A stretch of DNA of 64,000 bases from Lyophyllum atratum (GCA_014905825.1 JACGCN010000010.1:744001-808000), one strand, 5' to 3'; positions 21,274-33,725 are shown, counted from the stretch's first letter. The notes: generated from the letters alone by a model not told the origin. A program made the numbers and translations.

Positions 21274-23303
21274 ATGTCGACTCGCCCAGAAACGCAGTTA
21301 GACATACTTGATCCTGGGGCGGAAGAAGAAGTGCTTGATGTGGAGGCTATCGCAGAGATTTTGGCGTCGCAGGAGATGACCTTTCCAGAGGGTGGATGGA
21401 CGGCCTGGTCTGTTGTCTTGGGAGTGTGAGTAGCTTCACGGTTTGAGTCACAGCGAGTCTCATATATGGTTTTCTCATCTAGCTCTTTAAACCAGTTTGC
21501 CACCTTGGGGTCTGTACCTTGAATGATAGTGTACGCCATGCTGTACTGGGACTCATATAAATCTATACAGTTACATCAATGCCCATGGCGTTTATAATGG
21601 TAAGTGAGATTGTGCGACGTAGCCTTTCCCTCGGGAGGCCCGAGGCCTTACTCGACAGAATTGCAGATTTTTACGTCCGAGAATATCTTACACGGTATTC
21701 CTCGTCGCAAATCAGGTGGGCATTTCCCAGCCCCAGTTGGAGAGAAAATATCTGAATATCTGCTTTACAGTTGGATAGCTAGTGTTCAACTCCTCTTCGT
21801 GATATCTTCCGGCATCTTCACCGGGAGGGCATTCGATGTCGGGTATTTGTACGTCTAGCCAGGCCATGATACTACTAAATTTTCTCCTGATTCTCCGCCC
21901 ACAGCTACCATCTCATGATCGGCGGATCTGTACTTTTCGTAGTCTCTCTATTCATGCTCTCTCTGACGCACGCGGAACAGTACTACCAGGTGCGTGCGAC
22001 ACGACGTCGACAGCGTTCGGAATCCCTAGTAATCATACGCAACAGGTATTCCTTACCCAGGGCCTGGGTGTCGGGATAGCCTCTGGGATGACCTACATCC
22101 CCGGCTTAGCCGTCATAGCGCATTATTTTCGGCGCCGCCGCGCACTGGCTATGGGCATAGCAACGTCGGTGTGTGCTGTTTGAGTCCTACTGTCTAAGTC
22201 GGGACCCTAATTAGCGGCAGGGCTCCGCCGTCGGCGCTGCGCTCCACCCGATAATGCTGAACAGATTATTCCACGGTTCTGTTGGATTCCACAATGGGGT
22301 ACGGGCGAGCGCAGGAATGAACCTGGGTCTTCTTGCCATCGCGTTGCTTCTTATGAAGCCACGGCTTTCTGCCTGCTCCCGAAAGCAAGGCAGCACGCTG
22401 CAGAATCTGAAGACATTTCTGCGTGAACCTAGCTATGTCGCTACGATTGTTGGGTGAGTGTAACATTCTTCCTACAATCTTATCAGAACTCCCTCTGAAA
22501 TCTCGAGTTAGCATCTTTCTTATCCTCGCCGGCCTCTATTTCCCGATATTCTTCCTCCAGCTAAATGCTATCAGGAACGGGTTGACACCCGGTTTCGCCT
22601 TCTGCACGGCAGGTCGCTTATAATGAGACACTCGAATTAAGGTAATTTAATCCAATGTGTTACTATCTAGCTGGTCATCCTGAACGGACTTAACGTTATC
22701 GGCCGTGTGGTTCCCAACATCCTCGTTGAGCCGCTAGGTGTCTTCAACGTGATGATTTTCTGCATGACTTCCCTCGGGATCCTGATTTTTTGCATGCTCC
22801 TCGTCAACGACATTCCTGGTACCGTAGTGTTTGCGATCTTGTATGGCTTTTTCTCAGGAGCCTGTGGGCAATTATATATGCTTCATTCGATCTTGGGTTC
22901 ACGTTTTCATAATCTAGATGCCGGGTTACTTACGCCGATGATTTCCTCGTTGGCGAAGACCGACGCAGAGATCGGGGCTCGGATTGGGCTCTGTTTCACG
23001 TTCACGGGTAAGTGTTGCCAGTGGATTTAGAATCAGCGCGTCACAGACTTAACGAATGCCCATTTCATAGGCTTTGGAGCACTTATAGGTATGTTTTGCA
23101 CCTCGTCTAGTAATTAAGGGAGAGCGGGTGAGACCTATGCTCATGCTCGGATAGGAACCCCGGTGGCGGGTGCCTTGCTTTCCTCCTCGTTCATATGGTG
23201 GAGGCCACTCGTATTTTCTGGTCTCTGCATGTTATCGGGGGCTGCTTCTCTATGCATCGCGCGGCATAGTGTTTCTAGGGAAAAAGGCACTGGTCGTGTG
23301 TAG
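21274..23303 (+). CDS. MFS monocarboxylate-type transporter
   Basis: Twelve-TM major facilitator protein of the fungal monocarboxylate transporter (MCT/SLC16-like) group, plasma membrane or vacuole. The start at 21274 gives an acidic N-terminus and the family entry FPEGGWTAWSVVLG. Exons then give LNQFATLGYINAHGVYN, FYVREYLTRYSSSQIS, WIASVQLLFVISSGIFTGR, GLGVGIASGMTYIPGLAVI, HYFRRRRALAMGIATS with GSAVGAALHPIMLNRL, LILAGLYFPIFFLQL, NVIGRVVPNILVEPLG and ARIGLCFTFTGFGALIGTPV. The stop is TAG at 23303. All expected blocks are present with conventional introns, so it looks functional. The substrate is unknown; relatives occur in secondary-metabolite clusters and in carboxylate uptake. Confidence 0.87.
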
Positions 23304-23894
23304 AACGGCAGGATCCGATACCTATGCAATACACCAGATGACCTAAATTTATCAGCTGCGTTCAGACCCCAGATCCACATGGGTCGTCCAGCTCGGCTGG
23401 ACTCTGTTTATCAGGTCTGTCCAGGGCTCTAAATAGGGTCGTTTACGTCGCCTAGTTAAGCCGGGTCTATCGAGCTTGACTTGACTTGCCATAGTCATGC
23501 ATCATTCAACTGATTAAACTAAGTACCCCCACTATAGCTGGCCGGCGGCATGTCGTTCGCAACCCCGTTGTCGGACACATCGCTTAAAGTTACAGCACTC
23601 CAGAACAAGTATGCGCATATTGCTCATGGCTCCGGGATTCTTAACGGGCACAAGCAACGGCACCGACACGGACAAGGCAACAACTGTTTCGGAGAAAGGC
23701 GCACATCATCGTTAGTACGATACTCCCCTCTTCCTCCAATGACACTCCCGTTTCCGTATTGTATATCTGATTGTATACTCTTGCTCCATTGACATCGCCA
23801 AACCGACAGAAGTTTGGAATGATTTATTTTGAATGATGTATCACCTACAACATAAACCCAGAGGAGAAAAAGGAAAGCAATGCGCAGTACTTAA
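23304..23894. other. Convergent intergenic region
   Basis: Lies between the convergent MFS and WSC genes and should hold both 3' ends. A short plus frame at 23550-23792 has no recognised domain. Confidence 0.45.
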
Positions 23895-25281
23895 TTATTC
23901 CGCCTCGACTGTTTGCTTCCACACATTCAGACGATTGTTGTCTCCGCAGAAGAAGGAGGGGTCGCTCGTACAAGCCGTCCCACATTGAACATCCGCTACC
24001 TCTGTCGAGTCGACGTGAAGAGCAGTGCCGCACCCTAAAATAAGTGTTAAGCGCTACGCATGAAACAGGGATGTTACGGGAAAACTTACAGCACTCGGCA
24101 CCAAACTCTACGCCAGCAACAGTTTGGCCTGCAGCGAGGCAAGTGTCGATGCATGTTTGTGGGGTGACGCCACCAGCAGGCGCTAGGCGCAATGGGAGCG
24201 TGCGGGTGCCAATGCTGTTGTCACTGAGGCATTACATGCATGATAAGCTGCAGAATACTGAGCACAAGTAATGTGAGTCTCACGTGAAGCAACCCTCGTA
24301 CGCCCATGATGTTGCGTTAGCGACAACGGGAGTCGGGATGGTGGGGAGTGGTTTGCCGCTGCTGAAAAGATTGATGACATTGGGACCACCGCAAGTCTCG
24401 TCGGCGTTCCCGCCGCAGGGCACATTGCAGTCGGTGGGGGCGCTTGCGAGTACAGAGGGGAATTGGATCGAGTGGTCACAGTCTGCGGTGGAGTCGATCT
24501 GATTAGCGTTCTGTCGGCGAAAGGGCACGACGCGATCAAAAAACGTACAGCACTCGCTACCAAACTCAACACCCGCGAAACCGTAAGGCTGGGTATCGCA
24601 GAATGCTTGGCACTTCTCGATGGTCATGGTTCCGCTTATGAGGGCGGCAGCAGCAAGCGTGCGTGAGCCAGCAAAATCTCTACAGACCAAACGTCATCAG
24701 CCTCATTGAAGTTTACGAGAAGGGACAATATATGACTGACGTGAAGCAGCCAAGTGGCGTCCAAACAGTTGGCGCAACGGGTATTCCGGCCGCTATTGAC
24801 AGGATGTTATCGAGGCTATAAGATCGTGAGCATATCACTCGATATCATTTTAGCCTTGAAGTCGCACAATGGGGCAACAAGGGTGTTGGTTCCAGTTCCG
24901 AACAGAGCTGATTGATCGCCTGTGCATTCAGCACCCCTGAGGATTGACCTTATGTCAGTTCCTTAAGCTTAGTGAGTAGCATGGGAAGGCTCAGTACGTG
25001 AAGACGGCATATTCGACTCCAGCCGTGAGGCCGACGACTGTGTCGATAGTTCCGATAGTGGCGTCGAGTGAATAACATGTAATGGTTGGATCCACAAAGG
25101 TGATCCCTTCACAGACACCCGGCGTCTCTGCGCCGCCATGCTATAGAATAAGAGCGTCAGTCCCGAGCTCTTTGATCGAAACGAGGTGCAAGAAACGCAC
25201 ACAGTAATTGATGTCAACGGCAGCAACTCCAGCGACGAGGAGAGCACCTAGTAGAGCGGCAGTTTTCAGAGTGAATTGCAT
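23895..25281 (-). CDS. Secreted protein with two WSC domains
   Basis: Secreted or wall-associated carbohydrate-binding protein. The start at 25281 gives a clear signal peptide (MQFTLKTAALLGALLVAGVA). A next exon carries HGGAETPGVCEGITF and AGVEYAVFT. The first WSC domain begins TPLGCFTD and continues RTLAAAALISGTMTIEKC, FAGVEFGSECC, CNVPCGGNADETCGG and INLF. After YEGCFT the second WSC domain follows with GVTPQTCIDTCLAAG, VAGVEFGAECC and FFCGDNNRLNVW, then a short tail and stop near 23895. The cysteines needed for each WSC fold can be counted in both domains. Several short introns are present, one between each domain half. WSC proteins bind wall glycans; the exact ligand is not predictable. 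Confidence 0.82.
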
Positions 25282-27111
25282 CTTATCCCAGGTAAGAAGT
25301 ACTTGGGGTGAGAGCTGAAGGATACCGACAAACTTGCTGGTTTATAAACCATGCGCTGATGCAATTTTGTAAGCTGCTTCATCGGCTAGCCTTGATTGAC
25401 ATGCAAAGTCGGGGGTCCATGCCAAGGCACTCGATATTCTTGCCAGAAGAGCTGGTACGGAGTAGAAGCCAGTGAGGTTCCGATGCACGGTGGACGTCTG
25501 GCAGCTCTTTTTCTTCCGTGACGCCGGCAACGTGGATGCCGAGCCTAGAGTAACGTTGTGCACGATGTTCATGTCTATATGCAAGTAGATTTGCCCATGA
25601 CACTGAGGATATAGCGTCCCAGCAAATGATCATGTCAAGCAGACACAGACGGGATGATGGCGGAAATGTCAAGAATCAAGGAGTTCGAACTGAGAGAAGG
25701 AGAAGAAGAGTGTTCCTGAAGGACCCGGTACATACGGCGATCGCACGAACGTCAATGTGCGGACCGAGTGAGGATCATGAGAAAGATCCTCCCGAATTCG
25801 GTTCCTAGTTCTGCGGGAGTCACTGAAGATATATGACATGGAAAACAGGACTATGGCTGGGTTTAGATGCGTGAGGACGAGGATGCAGACGATGGTGGTA
25901 TCGTGCATCCTGTATATTCGTGGAGTCGTTACGGTCCAACTGGTCGGGGTTAAGGCGTCTATCACTGACAGTCTGGGGATTTTTAACTCTTGATGTTGAT
26001 ATTGATTGAACCCGTCATGCCTTCTCCTTTTTCTCAATTTCTGCATTCCGCCTAGCCAGTTCTGACTTTGCTCTTAGCCACATCGAAATCAACCATAGTT
26101 TCTGAGGTAATCCGAGGGACCTTACTTTAGGTTGACGCCTGACTGAAATGGTCATGGAGCTAGGGGGCAAAGATCCACTGCCACCTAGAAAGGTGGCTAT
26201 CTTCCCCGCTCGATATCTCGACTTTCCTCACTTACCCCGGCATTATCCATCCCCACAGTTGCGGATCAGCTAGCAGTGTCGTGTCACACCAACCCCTTTC
26301 GTCGCAGACTAACACCGCTCTTCATATGGATCCATTTAGGTATTGATGAACAAGGTCAAGACGGCAAAAAAACGTACGATGTTTCCAAATTGGACCCCAG
26401 AAAATAGAGCCTAGACTTAGACCACACGATACCAGAGTCTGTTGCGTCGAATATGCCCTAACATACATATGTGTCAAGACAGAGAGGAGATGCTTGTGGA
26501 ACTTACCTCGAGCGTCAACGAACCGTTATCGCAGTTATCCCTAAAATTCCATCAGCTACAAACTTTGAACAAAGAGGGTTTGATCTTACCTGGGCCTAAG
26601 TGACATCGAGAAGCGGTACTCTTCGAACCTCGCACCTGATCGTCTAGAAAATAGAGAGGATACTCCGGAGCGGGTCAAGAACAAGGGTCTGATTTTAGTT
26701 CATTCTGGGATCGCTTTAGGCTATTGGCGGGAGAAATTGACTACAGATGTCTGAACAGGCAAGTTGGGTGAGGTTTGACATGGACACTTGTAAGATTGAC
26801 GCCTCAGTCTGGTTGGTTGTTCGGAATACCTTACGGGATATAGTGACTCTTAAAATGAAGAAAGCAAGGAGACAGATCGATCGGAGCATTGTTGTGGCTC
26901 AGTGAGAGGGCGTTGTTTGTAACAACGTGGCGAAGATGTGTCACCACCCGGGTCACCACTTCGCCATTAACGTCATATTCTGTCCGCGCCAGCCCGCGCC
27001 TGCAGGCATCCGCATTCTGCTCAGCCTTCCCATTGTATATTATCCACTTTGTCCTTCAAGGACTTCCACAACGTCCTATACCAGTCATCTTAACACGGCA
27101 TAGCTCCCAGC
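25282..27111. other. Long gene-poor interval
   Basis: About 1.8 kb without a recognised gene. A minus frame at 25669-26046 contains a hydrophobic stretch (TTIVCILVLTHLNPAIVLF) but no assignable family. Near 26500-26640 the minus strand shows two short exon-like pieces (for example RFEEYRFSMSLRP) with plausible splice borders, too little to call a gene. Confidence 0.35.
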
Positions 27112-28390
27112 ATGCCGCCTGTACCCTCTACATTTTCGGAAGACACATCTCGCCAAATTTCGGCGGCAAAGAGGCGTCAGACTGACCTCGTTGAATTCCA
27201 GATTCCTCGACTGCGATCATGCAAAGGGCCTCTATCGCTACAACAGAAACTAGCGGCGGAACTACGCGAGGACATTGACTTCTTCTCGCGTCAAGTTGAG
27301 GTGAGTTATTTTCTGCATCATAAGGACTCGCGACGGAGCTGAGAACTTTGTCACATCCATTGAAGGCATTAGATATATCCGTTGGAGACCAAAGAGGGGA
27401 GAAGAGTCGGACGGAACTGAGGCGGATAGTGGATGAGCTGCAGGAAGGTCTTGCACAGTATGTGTCGATCCCGTTGAATTTTCGCTGTATCAATCTTCTT
27501 CTTCCAGGCTTCGGCGTGACTCGCGTGCTGCGTTGCTCACATCTAAGAGAGCCATTGATTCGCAAAGCAAATCCCAGAGGGAGGAACTTTTGGCTTCTTC
27601 GGCGGTGACGGAGAAGCAAAACGTAAACGAGAAAGTAACGTGAGTGGTTCAGCTTGAGCTCCTATGCAACTCTCGTTGACGGCTAGACATAGAGATGATG
27701 TCCTTATGAGAGCGAACGATAACGTAACGGAGGCTTTAAGGAGAACGATAGGCTTGATGCAGGGTGAGCTTGAACGATCCGTTCTCTCGACACAGATGCT
27801 TGGTGTGTGCATAAACTTCTATCATCATAACCTCGGCCGTTAATCAAAATCGTACAGACGCGTCCACTGCCTCCCTCCGCGCCACGTCCTCGACGCACGA
27901 CACCCTCACGAACGTCATGGGGACGTCAAAACAGCTTATCACCGCTCTGGAAAAGTCCGACTGGATTGACCGCATTCTAATCATCTCCGCGTTTATGTTT
28001 TTCATTCTGGTCGTCCTCTTCATCGTCAAGCAGCGTATCCTGGACCGCAGTCTACGTATCGCACTTTGGTGGACTCGTTTCATTCCAGACTTCAGTGGGG
28101 ATTCTGCCCTTCTGAGTATGGAAAAAGGCAGTGCTGTATTATCACCGGCTAGTGCTTTGCTCTCAGCAGCTGCCATTACGGCCAGTAGTTCTGTTGCAAC
28201 TATGGCTGCTTCCTTATCTCCTTCCCCCATACCGCCGGACACAGCCCACACCGAGCCGTTAAGCACGTTGGATTCTACATATTCCGACCTAATATCACCT
28301 ACCGCCGCTCCTTCTGAACCCACATCCATTCCTACGGCTCCCGCCGAAGGCAACGCGGGTGATACTCGTCATGTAGCAGACGAGCTCTGA
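27112..28390 (+). CDS. sec20: Sec20-family SNARE
   Basis: Q-SNARE of the ER acting in Golgi-to-ER retrograde transport with the Ufe1/Use1/Dsl1 machinery (BNIP1 in animals). The start at 27112 gives a soluble N-terminus. A helical region follows across short introns (LSLQQKLAAELREDIDFF, LRRIVDELQEGLAQ, SRAALLTSKRAIDSQSKSQ). The Sec20 SNARE-like segment is ALRRTIGLMQGELERSVLST then DASTASLRATSSTHDTL and TSKQLITALEKSDWIDRI. A single membrane anchor follows (LIISAFMFFILVVLFIV) with the basic KQRILDRSLR after it. The C-terminus is a long Ser/Pro/Thr-rich tail ending HVADEL, close to an ER-retrieval HDEL-type end. It is a housekeeping gene inside an otherwise accessory interval. Confidence 0.85.
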
Positions 28391-28956
28391 TGTCACCTCT
28401 ATTTCAATTTAAGAGGAATGGCCACAACTCAGTACGAATGCAGTATCAGTAGATTGCACTCACTGCGCAGATTTTGAGTAACAAATTGGGCGGAGTCCTT
28501 CGCAGCTCGGCCGTTGGAGATCGGCCAAACGCTCAGCTCGCGGAAGGACATCTGACCCGTTAATGGTATCGCCATCAGCACCACCAGGTCTGGGCGCCAG
28601 GGGAGGCTGTCATAAGGGACACATTTGCTATATGCGACTAGGTCCACAACCCTTTAGCACATAATCGCTAACTTCTTGTTCAACATGTTGTCATTCATTC
28701 TCAGTGGACGCTTTCGAATTCCCAAGCCCAAGCACCCGTGACCCCACTTTCCCTGCCTCTTGAACAGTTCAGGGCAAGGCACAAACATTGGATCTGGTCA
28801 TGGCGCCCATTGGTGTGAACGATAAGAGGCAAGTCGACGTCGGGCGCAAATCGAACAATGAATTGGTGCGTAGATCATTGGTGGCCTGGTGGCTCAGGGG
28901 GATTGGAGGGTTGTATGTTGGTACATTTCAATGTATTTTGCACCGGCTAACACTCA
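28391..28956. other. Spacer before right repeat arm
   Basis: No gene recognised. A minus frame at 28429-28647 and a plus frame at 28788-28997 show no domain; the latter crosses the repeat boundary. Confidence 0.45.
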
Positions 28957-29494
28957 AGGTAAAAATTCCCGACTTCACCATGGACTTCCTGGCTTGAAAC
29001 ATGATACAAGGTCTTTTGGCATTCCGTCTTTGAACTGTAGACCGTCGAGTCACTGGTATCCGGTCCTTTTCGCCATTTTACCCGCGTTGTCCTTGATTCT
29101 GGCGCCATATATTCCCTGACATTGACAGTCGTTATAATCCTCTTCGACACAAAGTCCAACGTCCAGAGTATCATCATGGATATGGTGCGTTAGCCGATCT
29201 TGCTTGTAGTCACGCTACGGTGCTTACCGGCGAAATCCCTCTTAGACCATGCCGATGATACCCGTATGTTTCTATATGATTCTCCTCCGCATCGCACTCC
29301 ATAAGCCGAACTCGAAGTTTGCGAGCAGTGTCGGCACCAGCAACTCAAGAAGCCACATCTCCGGCCTCAGTTCGAACAGCCGTGACCCCATTCGCATGCA
29401 AAACCTCGAAGTTCATTTGAGCAAGGTCACAGATGTCGTCAGTGACTATAAGAAAACTACATCCAGGTTCGAGTTGGAGCAAGACCATGTATAG
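28957..29494 (+). pseudogene. 3' fragment of 7-TM A in right repeat arm
   Basis: Only the last intron-exon set of the 7-TM A gene is present; the N-terminal membrane helices are missing because the repeat ends here. The first exon carries a TGA at 29031-29033 where the left copy has TGG-AAT. Near 29064 there is an 11-base deletion relative to the left copy. The final exon (29249-29494), ending FELEQDHV, is still open. Truncation, nonsense and deletion together mark it as non-functional. Confidence 0.9.
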
Positions 29495-29719
29495 CCCGTC
29501 GCATATCAAAAATGTCTATGTATCAAGAGATATACTCTAAAGCGATTGCTTTTCCTCGTCTGTGATGAACCAATCCATGATTTTAAATTGCCAGAGCTCC
29601 GCCAGGTGGCAAAAGGTAGGACGATGTTTTGCCATTTTGGTGTTCCCAATTGATTCATACGACGTTCGACAGGTTTCGTTTGAACAACATTATAGTTACA
29701 ACGTAGTCCTTGCATTTAC

Positions 29720-30663
29720 CTAGACTTTCCTCGCAACTATTGTAAAGTATTCCACCCCAGATCCTTCAGTGACGTCCCATTCCTGCCCCATCTCTTCCAA
29801 TAAAGCATCCATCTCTGCTTCGTCTTTAACAATTCCGTAACCCCCATCACGTAGAAACGCCGGCTTAAACCCCGTCCGATAGGATGTCGCGAAGTTATTA
29901 TGGCCAAGAACACCTTTCTCGCCACCCCACTTGCCTAGAGGAACCATAAGTTTGCTGACTTCGACGTCAACGAAGCCTAAAGCCTCAAGCATCGACGGGA
30001 TTTTCTCTGCAGGTTCGCGCAAGAACCCATGTTCAGAGAAAAACGCAGATGTCATGCTTTCCAAGCGCGCGGTAGCAGGCCCACTGACGACTTTCCCATA
30101 TTCGGCTAGCTGTATACATCCACCGGGTTTGGTAATGCGGTGTATAATCTCCAGCGTAGTCGGCCAGTCTTTCTCTTTGATCCCTAAAAGCAATAGGCGC
30201 TGATGAACCAATGCGAACTTGTTCGTCCAGTCGTTGGAAACGTCGAGGATCGACTTAACGTGAAAGCTGGTGTTGGAAGGAGGGGCAAGTGGGAAATGGT
30301 CCGACGATATGTCGATACCTGTGAGAGTGACTGACCGAGGGTACGATTTCGCGAGCTCGAGGATCCAGATTCCTATCGTGTAATGATAAATAGGGTTTCA
30401 AACGTAGACGCCTCAAGCAGACTGACCAGTTCCTGTACCGGAGTCAAGGATGTGGTCTCCAGGGGATGGCTTGTACACTGGCAAAACGACCTTTCCTTCG
30501 TTCAATGACACGATGAGCCTATGCTGCCCTTCTAATCTGGAAAGCAGTTGATATATAAGAAGCGATTAAAATGACATAAACTATAAATACAATACCGGTT
30601 TCGTTCCGATTCGTTTCCTGGTAGGATATATTCTGCGACAGCAGCTGCGTCAGGTTGCGACAT
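29720..30663 (-). CDS. SAM-dependent methyltransferase (right copy)
   Basis: Near-identical twin of the gene at 1110-2053, in opposite orientation. The start at 30663 gives MSQPDAAAVAEYILPGNE, and the same three-exon structure and motif I (HILDSGTGTGIWILELA) are kept. The C-terminal exon differs only at scattered residues, for example SKLMVPLGKWGG against SKVMVPLGKWGG and LGHNNFATSYR against LGYNNFTKSYR. No frameshift or stop was found, so both copies may be expressed. Changes in both coding and spacer sequence show the duplication is recent but not brand new. Confidence 0.85.
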
Positions 30664-31051
30664 GTGGATGAAATGGAGGTGATGCGTGTTGTCCTCTTCC
30701 ACGAGGTTTATATACACATCTTACCTTCGATTTCCACGTTCGATGGCGCAGATAAGAAATAAGGGGGGCATATCCACAGAAGAGGCCTAGTACGCAAGGT
30801 ATCCTTCGCTAACAAGTGATGAAAGATCTAGAGAGAAGTTCATCACGCGCTTGGACGGCGTAAGTGTAATTATATAAGACGAACTGTGGGAGGTGTGGCT
30901 TTGGATGGCTCAACTCTCGTGTATTCTTTGGTGATGTACACCGTGCACCCGGATAGCAATAAAGAGTCCGACCTGGTCTGAGCACACGAAATAAACAAAA
31001 CAAAACAGCGCGTGCCATCCTGCCCTTCTGGTCAGACCTCTGACAATAATT

Positions 31052-33725
31052 ATGGCGCCTATCCCCACCGCTCTTGGACCAACAACCAACCAGAAAGAAA
31101 CCAATCCATCCCTATCCGAATCCGAAACTAATAAACCAGGACGCAAACGACGCCGAACAAAACAAGCCCCCGAAATATCCACCGAACTCGGACGATGCCT
31201 GTTCGACAAATTGCCTTTTGAACTACTTGCAGAAATCTTAATATTCACGAAGTCTCCGAAAGATGTACTCGCTGTTGCGCGGTGTAGTAGGTTCCTGTGC
31301 GCGACCCTGCTCAATCCGTCTTCGCCGTTTATATGGAAAGCTGTTCGAAACGCATATCCTGTCCCCGCACCGGAGCCCATGTCGATCTTTAGTGAGGCCT
31401 CGTATGCCGCGTTCCTATTTGATGGTGGGACCTGTGAAGTGAGTTGGAGTTTTGCCTGAAGTATCTCCTTTTCCTGTCTGACTTGGCTTGCTAGGCATGC
31501 GGGAAGATGACGGACGAGATGTATCGTTCTTTCGGTCTCCGACTTAGACTATGCCGCGATGTACGTGGTTGTTCTCCCTTTGGATTTATCGACACTGACC
31601 ACCAGGGCCTTTTTAGCCTGGGTGTCTGGCGAGGTATATCGAGGGTGGGTGAGTAACGAATTCATTTGGTGTCCAGATCTACAGATTTAATGTTACTAGA
31701 AATCTCAGGAGCGTTGATCGACCGTTGTTCCATGAGAAGATGATTGAAAAGTGCTTACCACACGCGGAGACATACGGATGCTTTTGTAAGTCCTCCATGT
31801 TCAACTCTCGTCTTTTCCTTGGCTGACTTGTCCTCATGAAGTGCCCATGCGAGTTGGTACGAACTTCGCCCCCTGCTATCAAGTTTCTCATTGACATCTG
31901 ATTAAAGGAGATCGCCCGAGGGCCCTATATCGAGCGAAGGACTGGCTTCGTGAGCTTCATGATAGTTGTGTTAAGCCCAAAGACTACCTGGCGGTGAGCG
32001 AATCCCGAAAAGTTTATCGCGGAAAGTGTTACAATATTCATTTCTTCAGAGGAACAAGAATAAAGTCAGCTATACTGCGGAGTACAATAAAGTAAGCCTC
32101 AGATGGATTTCCCAAGATATAACAATAACCATGGCGTTCAGTTCAGCATGCGGTTGTATGCATGGAAGGAACTTTGGCAGGTGTCATACCGACGCAACGA
32201 GAAAGCAAATGAACTTTTGTAAGTGGACGCACACGTTCAGTCTTTCCTCCTGTTGATTACCTGATCCATAGCGCAAAGGAACTGGCTGAGACGTATAGCT
32301 GGGATTATTGGGACATGATGAATACCGTCTCATATGGTGCTCTCCATCGGCATAAATGCAGGAGGATTGAAAACGTCACGCAGGAGGGTGAGTGGCCACG
32401 CCCTGCTACTTTACCCCTAACCTTATGGCTTTCTTCTACGTTTCAGACTATGACCTGGTAGCTCCAAAAGTCGAAAAAGCCCTCGCGAAGCTGAGAGAGA
32501 CGCGAGAACGCAAGACCCGCGAAGCAGCCTACCTGAAGAATCGCGGAGATGTCGCTCAACATTACCAGAGGCTGCGATCCCAACAGCCTCCTATCATCCT
32601 TCCCTCATTGCCAGTATTCCGCCGGCTGCCTATCGTGCGGATGCTCCAGGGCCACTCACCCGAGACAATCGACCATCCCTCAGATGTCGCTACCACGCTG
32701 AAAAAGGAGAACTGGGTTGCTGCCCGTGTTGATGTTGAGCTAAAAAGATGGACAATGCAGGCGAGAAAAGATCTCGGAGCTGTCCTTGGCTACCAGGATT
32801 GGAGCACTGCGAGGACAAACGTTTTGCATCCCGTTGATAGGATCACAGCTCGTTTTCTGTGCAAGGTGTGCTCGAAGGTGGCGATTCGGTACCGGGATGA
32901 TGACTGCTTGGACTTTTCCGGCGCTTGTGCACACCAATGTCGAGGCACCAAGAAGGATAAGAGGCAAGATGAGGTTTGGAAGGCGGAGAGGTTCGTTAAG
33001 GACGATAAGGTGAGCTCATCTCGATATTAGGTGGTAAGTATCATGCTAAGCCTTTATGATCGTGACAGGCTATCGCGGTGCTGAACAAGCTTCTCGGTTT
33101 GTGTGAGGTAGATGCCTCGCTTGATGGTGCCACAGGCAAGATTGATGCTCTTGGTACCACAATTCTGTGCACATCGTGTGAAGCGGGGATATTGCTGAAC
33201 TCCAAGACCATCGTGGGTCGTGTGATTTTCCTTTGTTGCCCATACTCAACCATTTGCTAGATCGGTCACTCTCATCGTCACGAAGTTATGGAGATCAAGT
33301 TGGTATCTGAGGAAGAGGCCAAGACCTATTTTGTGCATCCTCTTGTACCATCGCTCGTCCGGACTCTCACTGGCCTCGAACTTCGAGTTAAGGCGATGCG
33401 CGAGTGGTGGAACTACGGATGCCGACATTGTTCCAACGCGGAGTTAAAGTCACGCGAGGACAAGGGCGACGGGGCAGGGCCGCTGACAGTGGTTGTAGGG
33501 GGTGACGATAAATCCAAGCCACGAGGAAGGCGACCCAAGGAGGAGAAGACGCGCTTCACGTTCAATGGCCTGTGGTCACATCTAAAGACGAAGTAAGTAA
33601 TTCTTGCTAAAGCATGCATACGCACCGCTGATGGTATTCACAGGCATGGTGTCGATGAACCGCGTGATGAAGATGTCTTTGTATTCGATCCTATTCCAGA
33701 TTTCAAAGTTATCAGTCACAAGTAG
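31052..33725 (+). CDS. F-box protein
   Basis: Predicted substrate-recognition subunit of an SCF ubiquitin ligase, of the type expanded in Agaricomycetes. The start at 31052 is followed by a Lys/Arg-rich N-terminus (KPGRKRRRTKQ). The F-box then reads LPFELLAEILIFTKSPKDVL followed by AVARCSRFLCATLLNPSSPF and IWKAVR. Several short introns follow; later exons contain Cys-rich paired motifs (RFLCKVCSKVAIRY, ILCTSCEAGILL, YGCRHCSNAE) that could bind zinc. The C-terminal part reads FTFNGLWSHLKTKHGVDEP, and the stop is TAG at 33725. The substrate is unknown. It lies directly outside the right inverted-repeat arm. Confidence 0.83.

Larger units (their letters stand above)
28957..30948 (-). repeat. Right arm of ~2-kb inverted repeat
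   Basis: Reverse-complement copy of 827-2822, nearly equal in length. The outer edge is at ccgtgcac (30941-30948), about 100 bp upstream of the F-box gene. The inner edge falls just at the intron donor of the truncated 7-TM copy. The duplicated block ends inside a gene here, so this is probably the derived copy. The arms enclose 26.1 kb. Confidence 0.93.
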
